Assembly (NCBI GenBank): GCA_031414695.1
Contig: JANNWG010000014.1
Span: 124,001-188,000 of the forward strand
Source of the DNA: UKL13-2 sp031414695
GTDB lineage: Bacteria > Pseudomonadota > Gammaproteobacteria > Burkholderiales > Usitatibacteraceae
Length of the DNA: 64,000 bases
Reading direction: 5' to 3'
Below, piece by piece: positions 27,231-36,366 of this stretch. Position numbers and translations under genes: made by a program. The notes beneath the pieces were generated by a model, which was not told the origin of the DNA, did not search any database, and worked only from the letters and a program-made list of their open reading frames with translations. How positions within the stretch are numbered: the first letter of the stretch is position 1; every line of letters starts with the position of its first letter.

Positions 27231-27956
27231 TTATTCACTTCTGCGCTGAAACAGTAAATCCCAAACACCGTGGCCTAATTTCAAACCACGCCGCTCAAAA
27301 TTAGATTCGGTTCGATACAGTGGGCGCGGCGCAAAGCCTTCTGCGGTATTGACTAACATCGGTTCCGCAGACAATATCGCCAGCATGTGTTCCGCATATT
27401 CTTGCCAATCAGTCGCGCAGTGAATGTAGCCGCCGGGCGCTAATTTTTGAGTCAATAGTTGGGTAAACTCAGGTTGAATTAAGCGGCGTTTATGATGGCG
27501 TTTTTTAGGCCATGGGTCTGGAAAATAAACGTGAATGCCTGCAAGCGAGTTGTCAGCAATCATTTGCTTCATGACATCGACCGCATCATGCTGTATGACG
27601 CGCACGTTTGTTATCTGCCGGTCAACCAATAGTTTGAGTAACGCGCCGACACCCGGCGTGTGAACTTCGATGCCAATAAAATTATCCTGCGCGCGCACTT
27701 CAGCAATATCAGCCGTGGTGTGCCCCATGCCAAAGCCGATTTCCACAATGGTTGCGGCATCACGCGAAAATGTTGCGGCGTATTCAAGTGGCGCTTCGTG
27801 ATAATCAAGCGTTAGTGATTTAGCATCCTCAAGCGCACGTGCTTGTGCGGCGGAGAGGCGGCCTTGTCGCAATACATAGCTGCGAATATGTGGGTGTGCT
27901 GGTTTGCTAGCGGCGTTATTTTCCATGCTGAATTTTCCCATAGGCAGCGTCGTCAT
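27231..27956 (-). CDS. trmB: tRNA (guanine-N7)-methyltransferase TrmB
   Basis: A 241-residue SAM-dependent enzyme that methylates G46 of tRNA. The SAM site VEIGFGMGHTTADIA and the tRNA-binding signature YFPDPWPKKRHHKRR are intact, with TDWQEYAEHML near the C-terminus. The start is uncertain: an ATG at 27926 would give 231 residues and suits the family equally well. It lies upstream of the FecR gene on the same strand, 57 bases away. Confidence 0.95.
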   Translation of the reverse strand: MTTLPMGKFSMENNAASKPAHPHIRSYVLRQGRLSAAQARALEDAKSLTLDYHEAPLEYAATFSRDAATIVEIGFGMGHTTADIAEVRAQDNFIGIEVHTPGVGALLKLLVDRQITNVRVIQHDAVDVMKQMIADNSLAGIHVYFPDPWPKKRHHKRRLIQPEFTQLLTQKLAPGGYIHCATDWQEYAEHMLAILSAEPMLVNTAEGFAPRPLYRTESNFERRGLKLGHGVWDLLFQRRSE

Positions 27957-28045
27957 GGGAAATACGGCGGGAACCTAATGCGGCGTACTCTGTCCATATT
28001 TTTGTTATTACAAGTAATGTACGTCGGTTGCAGCTAAAAGTTAAA

Positions 28046-28112
28046 ACACCAATATTGACGGGCATTTCCAAGCAATATGTGCTGTAACCGTCCGCCAATA
28101 GGCGACGTTACA
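28046..28112 (+). repeat. Dispersed palindromic element, copy D (divergent promoter region)
   Basis: ATTGACGGGCATTTCCAAGCA at 28053-28073 matches the left arm of the other copies, and the right arm is decayed. A further hairpin at 28083-28112 pairs TGTAACCGTCCGCC with GGCGACGTTACA across AATA. Unlike the other copies it lies between two divergent genes, not after a stop codon. Confidence 0.45.
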
Positions 28113-28212
28113 AATGATGACTTTTGTTACCGAAATTAGATTGACGTCTCGCAGTACGAAGCCTATCGTAATCACTTATGTCGTTAAAGTGTACCTGCAC
28201 CAACTACTCATC

Positions 28213-28905
28213 ATGCCTAAAAAATTATCCTTAAGTCAACTCACTATTCTCATCAGTTTCTTCTGTGTTAGCAGCGCACACGCGCAATATTATGGCGGGG
28301 TGTCATTAGGTGCTTCACGTGATGCAGGCGGACAGCTATCGGCGGGGCGCATTAGTAGCATCGGTAGCGTTGCAAATTTTGGTGCTACGGTTAGTGCTGA
28401 TGGCGATAGCTTTACGCCAACGCAGCAACTAAGCTTAGGCACTGCGAGCGGTTTGCAGTTAACCAACGAGCCCAGCTTAGGCATTAAATTAGGTTATCGG
28501 TTTAACCCTTATTTCGCGGTTGAGAGTCGCTACGTAACAACGAATTTCGCCATCACTTCGCCATCGTACTTTAATCGCGACGCGACCAGCGCGACCTATA
28601 CAACACGCCGCGAACAATCTGTGGGGTTAGATTTAGTCGGCAATGTGTCGCTCATGAAAAAATTATCACTACAAGGCCGCGCTGGTTTGCGTAGTGAGTC
28701 GCAAGCCTTGGCCTTCATCAACGCCAACGTAGGCAGTCTCGCGCCTACGACGACAGCAGGTGTGATGGGCTTAAGTTTGAATTACAACATCACCAGCAGT
28801 ATTGGCCTACGCTTTGAGGTAGAGCGCTCGCGTAAATTCTTTAACGACCGCTTTGCAGGTGATGCCGATAGCGCAGTGTCGTTTGGCGTGTTGTGGCGGT
28901 TTTAG
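28213..28905 (+). CDS. Outer-membrane beta-barrel protein
   Basis: 230 residues from the ATG at 28213, which starts a signal peptide (TILISFFCVSSAHA, cleavage before QYYGG). The mature part shows alternating hydrophobic strands, a YRFNPYFAVESRYV segment and a C-terminal FGVLWRF ending in Phe, typical of 8-stranded OmpA/OmpW-like barrels. The specific role is unknown. It converges on the glycosyltransferase gene with a 4-base overlap. An in-frame upstream ATG would place the signal sequence internally and is rejected. Confidence 0.75.
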   Translation: MPKKLSLSQLTILISFFCVSSAHAQYYGGVSLGASRDAGGQLSAGRISSIGSVANFGATVSADGDSFTPTQQLSLGTASGLQLTNEPSLGIKLGYRFNPYFAVESRYVTTNFAITSPSYFNRDATSATYTTRREQSVGLDLVGNVSLMKKLSLQGRAGLRSESQALAFINANVGSLAPTTTAGVMGLSLNYNITSSIGLRFEVERSRKFFNDRFAGDADSAVSFGVLWRF

Positions 28906-30242
28906 TACTGCCCAGTCGTGTGCGTCATGGTGCGGCGTGTTTGCCAGTAATCAAATAACCCAGCTATCGCCAATGCGCTAACTTCAACAAAGGTGACCCA
29001 GCCTGCCAGGTTGTGAGGTGCTAGGCCTTTGTCGCCCAAATTAAAGCCACTCGCATAGCTCAGCATCACCACACTTGCTGCCACCCACGGCGTTAACCAT
29101 TTTGTGCCGCACGCCAGCGGTAACAGCCATAGCAAATACCATGCGTTGATAACTGGTGAAAACACGATGAGCGATGCAAATGCCAACACCATGGCAGGTA
29201 ATGCGCGCGTTTGTGCATCATGCCAATGCCACTTGGTGAGACTCAGTATTAAGCTGACAATTAACCCAAGCGCTACTTCGCGTGAAATAGACGGTATTAG
29301 ATAATCTATGAAGGCATAAGCTAACGCATTAAATTGCCAATTACGTGCAAAGGTAAAAAATGATTGCCACGCATTGCTAAAACCAGCCACATAAGGCAAC
29401 CAATAAAGCCCATAAATTAAGGTAACAGCACCCACAAAAATAAGTGCTGACTTGCAGCGTGCGGCGATATTTTCGTCACGACGATCAAGCATGATCAGTA
29501 AAAATGGCAGCGCAAATATGGCATGTATTTTGATGGCGATGGCAGAGCCTAAACAAATGGCGGACAAAATAACGCGTCCCGATTGCGCGCGCTTTGCGCT
29601 GACCCATGCGATAAAAAGTAGTGCGCCAATCAGACCATCGGCATGTGCCGCCACCACCACTTCGTGTACAACTAACGGTGAAAATGCATATAACATCGCC
29701 CGATTTGCACCGAAGTGCTTAATCAAAAAATAGATAAGCAGAATATCAACGCCACCAATCACTAGTTTCCATGGCCACAGTGCGCCTAGCGCCACATACG
29801 CACACAGCGCAAATAAATTTTGTAAAAGTGGACCGTATATTGTCGGGACATTCGGGTAATTAACTTGCGAAAGCACATCCGACATCACATCAGATGGTAT
29901 GGTCGTCCCAAAATACGCAGAGGGTGCAAATAGATAGGCATTGCCATCGACTAATGTGCGATAGCCATCCCACAGATAGCGGTAATAATCGTCTTCAAAA
30001 AAAGCTGGGGTAAAGGCGGCGACAACACGAATAGTGATCGCCCAGCAGATAACAGCCGTCGCATCAGCTGCATAAGTTGCAAGTAAAGCGCTTGACGCGG
30101 TTTTTTGCCGATAGCCAACGTAGGTGATAACGCCAAGGCCAACTGTAACCATCAATATCAGCCATATCGCGACTGAGTAGCTGCCCTTTACGTATGCCCA
30201 ATATGCAAAGCATGCATGAAGTGCCGTTAGCGTCGCACCCAA
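28902..30242 (-). CDS. Multi-pass GT-C type glycosyltransferase
   Basis: 446 residues with about eleven predicted membrane helices. The first large loop carries FFEDDYYRYLWDGYRTLVDG, an acidic motif typical of GT-C enzymes of the GT87/MptA-like group, which use polyprenyl-phosphate sugars outside the cytoplasmic membrane. VYVALGALWPW-like and PVINAWYLLWLLP segments also fit that group. The start is TTG at 30242, since no in-frame ATG precedes the first helix, so it is uncertain. The preceding GT2 gene could make its lipid-linked donor. The acceptor is unknown. Confidence 0.72.
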   Translation of the reverse strand: MGATLTALHACFAYWAYVKGSYSVAIWLILMVTVGLGVITYVGYRQKTASSALLATYAADATAVICWAITIRVVAAFTPAFFEDDYYRYLWDGYRTLVDGNAYLFAPSAYFGTTIPSDVMSDVLSQVNYPNVPTIYGPLLQNLFALCAYVALGALWPWKLVIGGVDILLIYFLIKHFGANRAMLYAFSPLVVHEVVVAAHADGLIGALLFIAWVSAKRAQSGRVILSAICLGSAIAIKIHAIFALPFLLIMLDRRDENIAARCKSALIFVGAVTLIYGLYWLPYVAGFSNAWQSFFTFARNWQFNALAYAFIDYLIPSISREVALGLIVSLILSLTKWHWHDAQTRALPAMVLAFASLIVFSPVINAWYLLWLLPLACGTKWLTPWVAASVVMLSYASGFNLGDKGLAPHNLAGWVTFVEVSALAIAGLFDYWQTRRTMTHTTGQY

Positions 30243-30271
30243 TGCATGTATGCCATTGATTTTACTGATGC

Positions 30272-31075
30272 CTAAAACGATACCTCTTTAATCACCTCAA
30301 TCACCTTTATCGCATTACGATCGGCCACGTTTTTATGATGCGAACGCCACTCAGCCCAGCGAAGTTTGACGATGGTGCTGATGATGCCAATAGCTGCGCC
30401 AATCACGCCGCGCACGGTACCGCTTATTTTTGATTTGCCTACTCGTACGCGAGTGCTCACAGGTATTTCGGCATAACGTAAACGGTGTTGAATGGCCTTC
30501 ACCTGCATCTCAACAGTCCAGCCAAATTTTTTGTCTTGCATTGAGAGCTTGCGTAGTGCGTCCATTCTTATCGCACGAAAAGGACCAAGATCACGCATCT
30601 TGACGCGCCAAATTAGGCCAATCATCGTGCAAGCAACAATATTGCCCATGCGCTGCGGCCATGTCAGCGCGTTACGCTCTTGCTGATTTTTTTCGCGCAC
30701 GCCGACGACCAGATCATAGCCATCATTTAGCGTATCAACGAGCGCCCAGGCTTCTGCAGATTTAACGCTACCGTCACCATCAACAAATAACACGGTTGAG
30801 ACGCTCATTTGTTTAGCGTCAATAACACTCAGTGCGGCTAAACATGCCGCGCCGTACCCGCGCCGAGGCTCATGTACTACCAGCGCACCTGCCGTCGCGG
30901 CTTCTTCAGCGGTCGCATCGGTAGAGCCATTGTCACAAACGACAATATTGTTAAAGCCCGCTGCGCGCATTTGTTTAACTACCGTGGCAATCACCGCCGC
31001 CTCATTTAAGGCTGGGATGATCGCCACTACATCTGCTCTGCTGCGTGCTTCGGTTTGACTAACGAGCTTCAACAT
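30272..31075 (-). CDS. GT2-family glycosyltransferase (polyprenyl-phosphate sugar synthase-like)
   Basis: A 267-residue GT-A enzyme. Visible are VAIIPALNEAAVIATVV, VVCDNGSTDATAEEA, PRRGYGAACLAAL and the DxD-type VLFVDGDGSV, as in dolichol/polyprenol-phosphate mannosyl- or glucosyltransferases. A C-terminal hydrophobic patch near residue 225 may associate with the membrane. It lies 29 bases upstream of the GT-C gene and 8 bases downstream of a barrel gene, so one operon is likely. Donor sugar unknown. Confidence 0.82.
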   Translation of the reverse strand: MLKLVSQTEARSRADVVAIIPALNEAAVIATVVKQMRAAGFNNIVVCDNGSTDATAEEAATAGALVVHEPRRGYGAACLAALSVIDAKQMSVSTVLFVDGDGSVKSAEAWALVDTLNDGYDLVVGVREKNQQERNALTWPQRMGNIVACTMIGLIWRVKMRDLGPFRAIRMDALRKLSMQDKKFGWTVEMQVKAIQHRLRYAEIPVSTRVRVGKSKISGTVRGVIGAAIGIISTIVKLRWAEWRSHHKNVADRNAIKVIEVIKEVSF

Positions 31076-31083
31076 GTCAAAGC

Positions 31084-31932
31084 TTAAAACGAGGTTGAAA
31101 TAGTTGCACCAATAATTTTACTTTCAGCCGTATTGCGCTTGGCTTGCTTTTGACCAAACTGTAAGCCAATCGAAACAGTAGGAACAATTTGGAAATTAAT
31201 GCCGCCTGACGTGAAGCCGTATTCTTCCTTCACTTCAGGAAAGCGACTTGGTGAAAAACCAGGCCCGCCAATATCCAAATTTCCCTTCGATTTCACGTCT
31301 TCATGCGTCACGAATAAACCGATCTGTGATGTCGGATTAAAGTTAGCGCCAATTTTATAAAATGTCTCTGTTGGCACAGAAGATGAGCGATCTCGTTGGC
31401 CAAGCGTGCCAAAAACACTAAAGTTTGATGTCAACGCTTTAGCGAGCGAGACGGATAACTCAATCCCATTGGCGCCGTCACCAATAGCAGGGAGCGAGCC
31501 AGTTTTGTAGCTACCTTTGATGATCGCTGCCGCTCCCAGTGTGAGCGTAACGGCATCTGCTGCCTGATCATCAAGCAAACGATAACGTAGCCCAAGACGT
31601 GAATCGGTCACGCCACTCAAGCCACCATCAGGGGCTAACCCAGGGATAACAATAAATTTTGATTTCGCATAGCCGACTTCAATATCAAGGGCGAGTGGAT
31701 CAGAGATGCCGTAGGTGTAGTTAAATTTATAGTTATCTTGTTTAATGTCGGTCGGCAATTGCGCCGTCATCGCACCAGCTTTAATTTGGTCGGTCTTTTG
31801 ATTGCCAAATGAAAAACTCACAATGCTTTTGCCCGGTGACGGCAGATAAGCATCATTCGCAAATGCGGCGCCGACAGTTGAAGCAAAAATGGCGAGTATC
31901 GAAAAACGTAAAACAGTTGTGGCAGGTTTCAT
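31084..31932 (-). CDS. Outer-membrane beta-barrel protein, transporter/porin-like
   Basis: 282 residues with signal peptide (FSILAIFASTVGAAFA, cleavage before NDAYLP). The mature protein has about twelve alternating amphipathic strands and ends in ATISTSF with a terminal Phe, as in Bam-inserted barrels. The layout resembles the 'MetA-pathway'/outer-membrane transporter group, but no specific substrate can be named. AGAGGA lies 8 bases before the ATG. It is 12 bases downstream of a small CxxC protein gene. Confidence 0.72.
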   Translation of the reverse strand: MKPATTVLRFSILAIFASTVGAAFANDAYLPSPGKSIVSFSFGNQKTDQIKAGAMTAQLPTDIKQDNYKFNYTYGISDPLALDIEVGYAKSKFIVIPGLAPDGGLSGVTDSRLGLRYRLLDDQAADAVTLTLGAAAIIKGSYKTGSLPAIGDGANGIELSVSLAKALTSNFSVFGTLGQRDRSSSVPTETFYKIGANFNPTSQIGLFVTHEDVKSKGNLDIGGPGFSPSRFPEVKEEYGFTSGGINFQIVPTVSIGLQFGQKQAKRNTAESKIIGATISTSF

Positions 31933-31944
31933 CGCTAAATCCTC

Positions 31945-32277
31945 TTATTTTTTGTCGATATTAGATAAACGAAAGCGCTCGCTCAGGTAAGCATTGACAG
32001 CCTGTTTGTCATCGCTACCTAATTTCAATTTGCTATCGGCCATATTGAGCTGATCACGCAACGCCTTGGCGTCACTGGCATCCTTACCGCGTCCGGCATA
32101 GGGGCAAGTCGTGCAGACAACTTGCTTGAAAAATATTGACTTGCCTTGAGAGTAGGCGTCATTGCTACTGCCAGTCGGCGCAGACATTGAGCCTGAAGCA
32201 TGAACGCTAAGCGCGCCAAGTGGGGCCAACAAAAATAACAAAGTGGCAACAGAGGCTTGTCGGGTGATTTTCTTCAT
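31945..32277 (-). CDS. Small exported CxxC protein, cytochrome-like but lacking the haem histidine
   Basis: 110 residues from the ATG at 32277, where GGAG is 6 bases upstream. A signal peptide ends at VHASG. The mature part reads SIFFKQVVCTTCPYAGRGKD, then helical DAKALRDQLNM and LGSDDKQAVNAYLSERFRL. The order of helices and the terminal AVNAYLSERF resemble small class I c-type cytochromes, but the CxxCH site is CTTCP, so covalent haem with His ligation is not expected. It may bind a metal or form a disulfide. It is the first gene of an operon with the barrel and glycosyltransferase genes and divergent from an AraC-type regulator. Confidence 0.65.
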   Translation of the reverse strand: MKKITRQASVATLLFLLAPLGALSVHASGSMSAPTGSSNDAYSQGKSIFFKQVVCTTCPYAGRGKDASDAKALRDQLNMADSKLKLGSDDKQAVNAYLSERFRLSNIDKK

Positions 32278-32411
32278 AAAAAGCTCCAAAGTTTATTAAT
32301 TACCGATAGTTGAAAAGCAGAAGGGCGTACAAAAAACGGTCAACTGCGCAACCAAAAATGCTGTTTGGTCGTATTAGCTGCATCGTATTTACGAATGTTG
32401 GAGTGGGCAGG

Positions 32412-33329
32412 ATGCGGCAGATAGTTCATAAAAAAAGGCCAATCGTTCAAAACAATTTGCGCATGTCTCGCCTAAGCGTGATTGCCGGAGGCCGCGCGAA
32501 TGCCACGATATGGCGTAGTGAAGCTACCTGGTTTGAGTGGTCGCTGAAAAGTGCAATTGGCTATCTGTTGCCAACCAACTCGCCAATTGAGGCGATGTGC
32601 AGCGCGGGTATTGTGAATAAAATTCTGCCCGGGGAAATGCTGATTGTTAACCGCAGTAATAGCGACACTTTTGCTATTAGGCTATTCAGTGCAGGCGATA
32701 CGACGGCGCTCCCAACCCAAGGAGCTGTCATGGGTCATATCCTTCTAAATACCACAACGAGCACCTTTGTCAGCATGCCATCACGCTCGATGGCCTTGAT
32801 TAAACTCAGCACGCATGAGCATGGGCGACTATCCGCGCTGGCATTGCTTGTTGCTAATGAAATCTCAGCACGCGCACCAATAGATGTAGGGCCAGAAATC
32901 GTAGGTAGCGGCTTAGCGTTACACCTTGAAAAAGCGCTGTACGCGTTGCTCGCCGAAATACTGTGTGCGTGCGATCCATTAGGGCTACCGCAGTTTGCGG
33001 CAATGGCGGACGAGCGTATTGCGCTCGCCTTGCACGCGATGACCAATGCGCCTGAACGACCTTGGCAGGTGGCTTCCCTCGCTAAACAGGCTGCACTATC
33101 ACGCACATTATTTGCAACGCGTTTCAAATTATTGCTTGGCATCACGCCACTTGATTATTTAACGCAGCTACGCGTGCAGCTGGCGGCAACACTCGCCGTT
33201 GAGGATCAAACATTGACGCTGCACGCTATTGCTAAAGCCGTCGGCTATGCGGATGAATCAGCCCTTAGGCGCGCACGATTACGGCTTGGCTTGCGGTCTG
33301 CCCAAGACATTGCACAAGGCACTGTTTAA
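32412..33329 (+). CDS. AraC-family transcriptional regulator
   Basis: 305 residues from the ATG at 32412, chosen because GGAG lies 8 bases upstream; the frame is open to 32310. The N-terminal half resembles the cupin-like ligand domain of AraC_binding_2 type regulators. The C-terminal half carries two helix-turn-helix units: WQVASLAKQAALSRTLFATRF with GITPLDYLTQLRVQLAA, then TLHAIAKAVGYADESALRRA. It is divergent from the CxxC/barrel operon and could control it. The 3' end overlaps that of thiG by 4 bases. Confidence 0.85.
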   Translation: MRQIVHKKRPIVQNNLRMSRLSVIAGGRANATIWRSEATWFEWSLKSAIGYLLPTNSPIEAMCSAGIVNKILPGEMLIVNRSNSDTFAIRLFSAGDTTALPTQGAVMGHILLNTTTSTFVSMPSRSMALIKLSTHEHGRLSALALLVANEISARAPIDVGPEIVGSGLALHLEKALYALLAEILCACDPLGLPQFAAMADERIALALHAMTNAPERPWQVASLAKQAALSRTLFATRFKLLLGITPLDYLTQLRVQLAATLAVEDQTLTLHAIAKAVGYADESALRRARLRLGLRSAQDIAQGTV

Positions 33330-34117
33330 GTGCCGATGCGCCCCTCGCGTGGTGAGCTCGCGGATGCTTGATAGATTTTCTTCGGCATTCTGCCGGCGAG
33401 GAACGCCTCACGGCCAGACTCCACCGCTTTTTTCATCGCACTTGCCATCAGCACCGGGTCGCGCGCTTTAGCAATGGCGGTATTCATGAGCACGCCATCA
33501 CAGCCAAGCTCCATCGCAATGGACGCATCCGATGCGGTGCCAATACCGGCATCGACTAATACTGGCACGCTAACGCGGTCTAAAATAATTTCTAAATTCC
33601 ACGGATTTAATATGCCCATGCCTGAGCCGATGAGGGACGCCAATGGCATCACCGCGACGCAACCAATATCTTCAAGTGTTTTCGCCTGAATCGGGTCGTC
33701 GGTGCAATAAACCATTACATCAAAGCCATCATCAACGAGCGTCTTCGCCGCAATTAAGGTCTCTGGCATATTCGGAAATAAGGTGGCGTCGTCGGCTAAC
33801 ACCTCGAGCTTCACGAGCTTATGGCCATCTAGTAGCTCGCGCGCTAAACGTAACGTGCGTACGGCCTCAATCGCGTTATAGCAGCCGGCGGTATTTGGCA
33901 GCAGCGTGTATTGCGAGGGTGGCAACCAATCCAGCAGGCTAGGTTGGGTAGGGTCTTGGCCGATATTTACGCGGCGTATCGCTACCGTAATAATTTGGGC
34001 ACCGGACGCGTCAATGGCTAATTTTGTCTCCGCAAAATCGCGGTACTTGCCGGTGCCGACGAGTAGGCGTGAAGAATAAATGCGGCCTGCAATCGTTAAC
34101 GCTGTAGTCTCATGCAT
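33326..34117 (-). CDS. thiG: Thiazole synthase
   Basis: A 263-residue TIM-barrel enzyme that forms the thiazole ring of thiamine from deoxyxylulose phosphate, a glycine-derived imine and ThiS-thiocarboxylate. Visible are YSSRLLVGTGKYRDF at the start, the active-site Lys in VKLEVLADD, PLASLIGSGMGI, VPVLVDAGIGTASDA and GVLMNTAIAKA. thiS lies two bases upstream. The ThiE/ThiD partners are encoded 20 kb away. Confidence 0.96.
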   Translation of the reverse strand: MHETTALTIAGRIYSSRLLVGTGKYRDFAETKLAIDASGAQIITVAIRRVNIGQDPTQPSLLDWLPPSQYTLLPNTAGCYNAIEAVRTLRLARELLDGHKLVKLEVLADDATLFPNMPETLIAAKTLVDDGFDVMVYCTDDPIQAKTLEDIGCVAVMPLASLIGSGMGILNPWNLEIILDRVSVPVLVDAGIGTASDASIAMELGCDGVLMNTAIAKARDPVLMASAMKKAVESGREAFLAGRMPKKIYQASASSPREGRIGT

Positions 34118-34119
34118 GT

Positions 34120-34323
34120 TTATCCGCCTCCAACGGCAATGACGATTTCAAATTTATCGCCGTCGGCAATGGGTGTCTCTGACAAACGACTTTTGGGAAT
34201 AATTTCGCCGTTACGTTCCACTGCATAGCGTTTGCCGACGAGCTGCATATTGGCAATGATGGCGTCCACGCAGCTTCCCGTGTTCTGAGTTGTGGCTTGA
34301 CCATTGATGGTGATGTTGAGCAT
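34120..34323 (-). CDS. thiS: Sulfur carrier protein ThiS
   Basis: 67 residues from the ATG at 34323 (MLNITINGQ). A start five codons earlier is possible, but neither has a good ribosome-binding site. The beta-grasp protein ends in IVIAVGGG, and the terminal Gly-Gly is adenylated and thiocarboxylated to deliver sulfur to ThiG. It is directly upstream of thiG. Confidence 0.9.
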   Translation of the reverse strand: MLNITINGQATTQNTGSCVDAIIANMQLVGKRYAVERNGEIIPKSRLSETPIADGDKFEIVIAVGGG

Positions 34324-34353
34324 AAAAAATTCTAGCATGGGTAATTGAAGGCG

Positions 34354-36366
34354 CTAAACCTCAATCGGATCCACATCAATGACCCATTTTATTTGGCGCG
34401 CATCATGTTGACGAATATCAGCAATCCATGCGGTTAAAAATAGCTGTAATGCACCGCGTTTAGTGGATTGCACCATCAATTGTTTGCGACTATAACCGGC
34501 CTTACGCGCTAGTGAAGAGGCAACAGGCTCCCACACGCGCACGCCGGTATTGTTTGCGTGTACCGTCGCTAATTGCAGCGCATTTTCACAAAATTTATCG
34601 AGCTTTGCCGTATCGCGTGCCTCAACCTTGAGTAACGCTAAATACGAATACGGCGGCAGTTGCATCACGCGCCGCTCGGCCAATGCGGCGTTAACAAACT
34701 GCGCGTAATGATGTGACGCCACTGCTTGATAAACCGGATGTTCAATAAAACGCGTTTGTATTAATACACGACCTGGCAATGCTGCACGGCCCGCGCGACC
34801 AGATACCTGCATAAGTTGCTGCGCCATGCGTTCCGCTGCACGAAAGTCAGCGGAGAAAACGGCGCCGTCTGCATTGACCACGCCGACCAAGGTGAGCTTG
34901 GGAAAATCATGTCCTTTGGCGAGCATTTGCGTGCCGACTAAAATATCAACTTCTCCTGCCGACGTATCAGCAAATATTTTCTCCGCACTGCCTTTACGTC
35001 GTGTGGCATCGCGATCAACCCGCGCAATTCGAATCCCTGGCAGTGCCTCGTGTAGCGCGTCTTCAATGCGTTCACTACCATGTCCAGCAGGGTGTAAATC
35101 GGTTGAGCCGCAATCGCCACATTCGGTTGGCGCACGCCGCTCGGCGCCGCAATGATGACACTTTAATTTTTTGATCGCGCGGTGAAATACCATGCGCGCG
35201 CTGCACTGCGTGCACTCAGGCATCCAGCCGCAGCTGCCGCACACGAGCGCAGGCGCATAGCCGCGACGGTTGATAAACACCATTGCCTGCTCCCCGCGTT
35301 TGACCGTCTCATCAATGGCGCGAATCAGTGAAGCGGTTAAACCGTTTGGGGCTTTTTCGCTATCAAGGTGAATAAAATTAACGATTGGTAATTGCGCGTT
35401 GGTAACCGCACGCTGTGTTAATTTGAGATGCTTGAAACGACCGCGCGTGACGTTATCGAGGGTCTCAATGGCGGGCGTGGCAGAGCCTAAAACAATCGGA
35501 CACTTTAATTGACTCGCGCGAAAGACCGCGACATCGCGCGCCGAATAGCGCACGCCTTCTTGTTGCTTAAATGATTGATCGTGCTCTTCATCGACCACGA
35601 TGAGCCGCAAACGTGGCATTGGCGTGAATACACTCAAGCGCGTGCCGACGACAATATCAGCTTCACCAATTTGTGCGTCGCGCCACGCATTTAAGCGTGC
35701 GATAGCTGCCATGCCACTGTGCGCCGGTGCGATGTGATGATTGGGAAAGCGTTGTGATACGTGTTTTAAAAATGCGGGCGTTAAATTAATCTCGGGCACT
35801 AACACCAGCGCTTGATCACCTCGCGCGAGCGTGGCGGCAATCGCACATAAATACACTTCAGTTTTGCCGCTGCCGGTAATACCTTCGAGCAGAAATGCCG
35901 AAAATGTTTGGTGCGCGCTATCAATAGCCAACACCGCTTGTTGCTGCTCGTCGTTTAAGTTCGGTCCGGCGGCAATGGCACGAAGCGTCGTTGAGATCCC
36001 ATGCGCTACGCGCGGTTTTAGTTTGCGCGTGGGTGAACGTAGTGCCGGTGGGATCACGTTAATCGCAATTTGCCCAAATGGCGCATGGTAATACTGCACG
36101 CAAAAGCGAATCAGCGAAAGCACATCTTGACTTAATGCGGGGATGTCAATGGTGCTGGACGAAATGGCGCGCAGCTTATCAGCAGTCACATCACTTTGCG
36201 GATTAAGGGCTGCGACTATGCCGACTAACGTCTGTGTGCCAAACGGTACGACCACTAAGCGCCCAATATCGGCGTCGGTCGCGCGCGGCCAATCATCAGG
36301 CCAGGCGAAATCAAAATTTCGCGTCAGCGGCACATCGAGTGCGATGCTCACAATGCAGGGTTTCAT
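34354..36366 (-). CDS. priA: Primosomal protein N' (replication restart helicase PriA)
   Basis: 670 residues from the ATG at 36366; a TTG two codons upstream is in frame. The N-terminal DNA-binding domain is followed by a helicase core with Walker A GITGSGKTEVY and DEEH box VVDEEHDQSF. A zinc region carries eight cysteines (CGSCGWMPECTQC and CHHCGAERRAPTECGDCGS), followed by helicase motif segments (VSGRAGRA). PriA reloads DnaB at collapsed forks. Between it and hemE lies a 350-base gap with a strong hairpin. Confidence 0.95.
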   Translation of the reverse strand: MKPCIVSIALDVPLTRNFDFAWPDDWPRATDADIGRLVVVPFGTQTLVGIVAALNPQSDVTADKLRAISSSTIDIPALSQDVLSLIRFCVQYYHAPFGQIAINVIPPALRSPTRKLKPRVAHGISTTLRAIAAGPNLNDEQQQAVLAIDSAHQTFSAFLLEGITGSGKTEVYLCAIAATLARGDQALVLVPEINLTPAFLKHVSQRFPNHHIAPAHSGMAAIARLNAWRDAQIGEADIVVGTRLSVFTPMPRLRLIVVDEEHDQSFKQQEGVRYSARDVAVFRASQLKCPIVLGSATPAIETLDNVTRGRFKHLKLTQRAVTNAQLPIVNFIHLDSEKAPNGLTASLIRAIDETVKRGEQAMVFINRRGYAPALVCGSCGWMPECTQCSARMVFHRAIKKLKCHHCGAERRAPTECGDCGSTDLHPAGHGSERIEDALHEALPGIRIARVDRDATRRKGSAEKIFADTSAGEVDILVGTQMLAKGHDFPKLTLVGVVNADGAVFSADFRAAERMAQQLMQVSGRAGRAALPGRVLIQTRFIEHPVYQAVASHHYAQFVNAALAERRVMQLPPYSYLALLKVEARDTAKLDKFCENALQLATVHANNTGVRVWEPVASSLARKAGYSRKQLMVQSTKRGALQLFLTAWIADIRQHDARQIKWVIDVDPIEV

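Noticed and set aside
34324..34353. TPP riboswitch upstream of thiS-thiG
   Set aside because: Only about 30 bases separate priA from thiS, and no thi-box sequence such as CTGAGA or ACCTGA in the right order is visible there or upstream of thiD.
35020..35045. Possible tRNA T-loop (TTCGAATCCC)
   Set aside because: It lies within the priA coding frame, and no acceptor or anticodon stems surround it.
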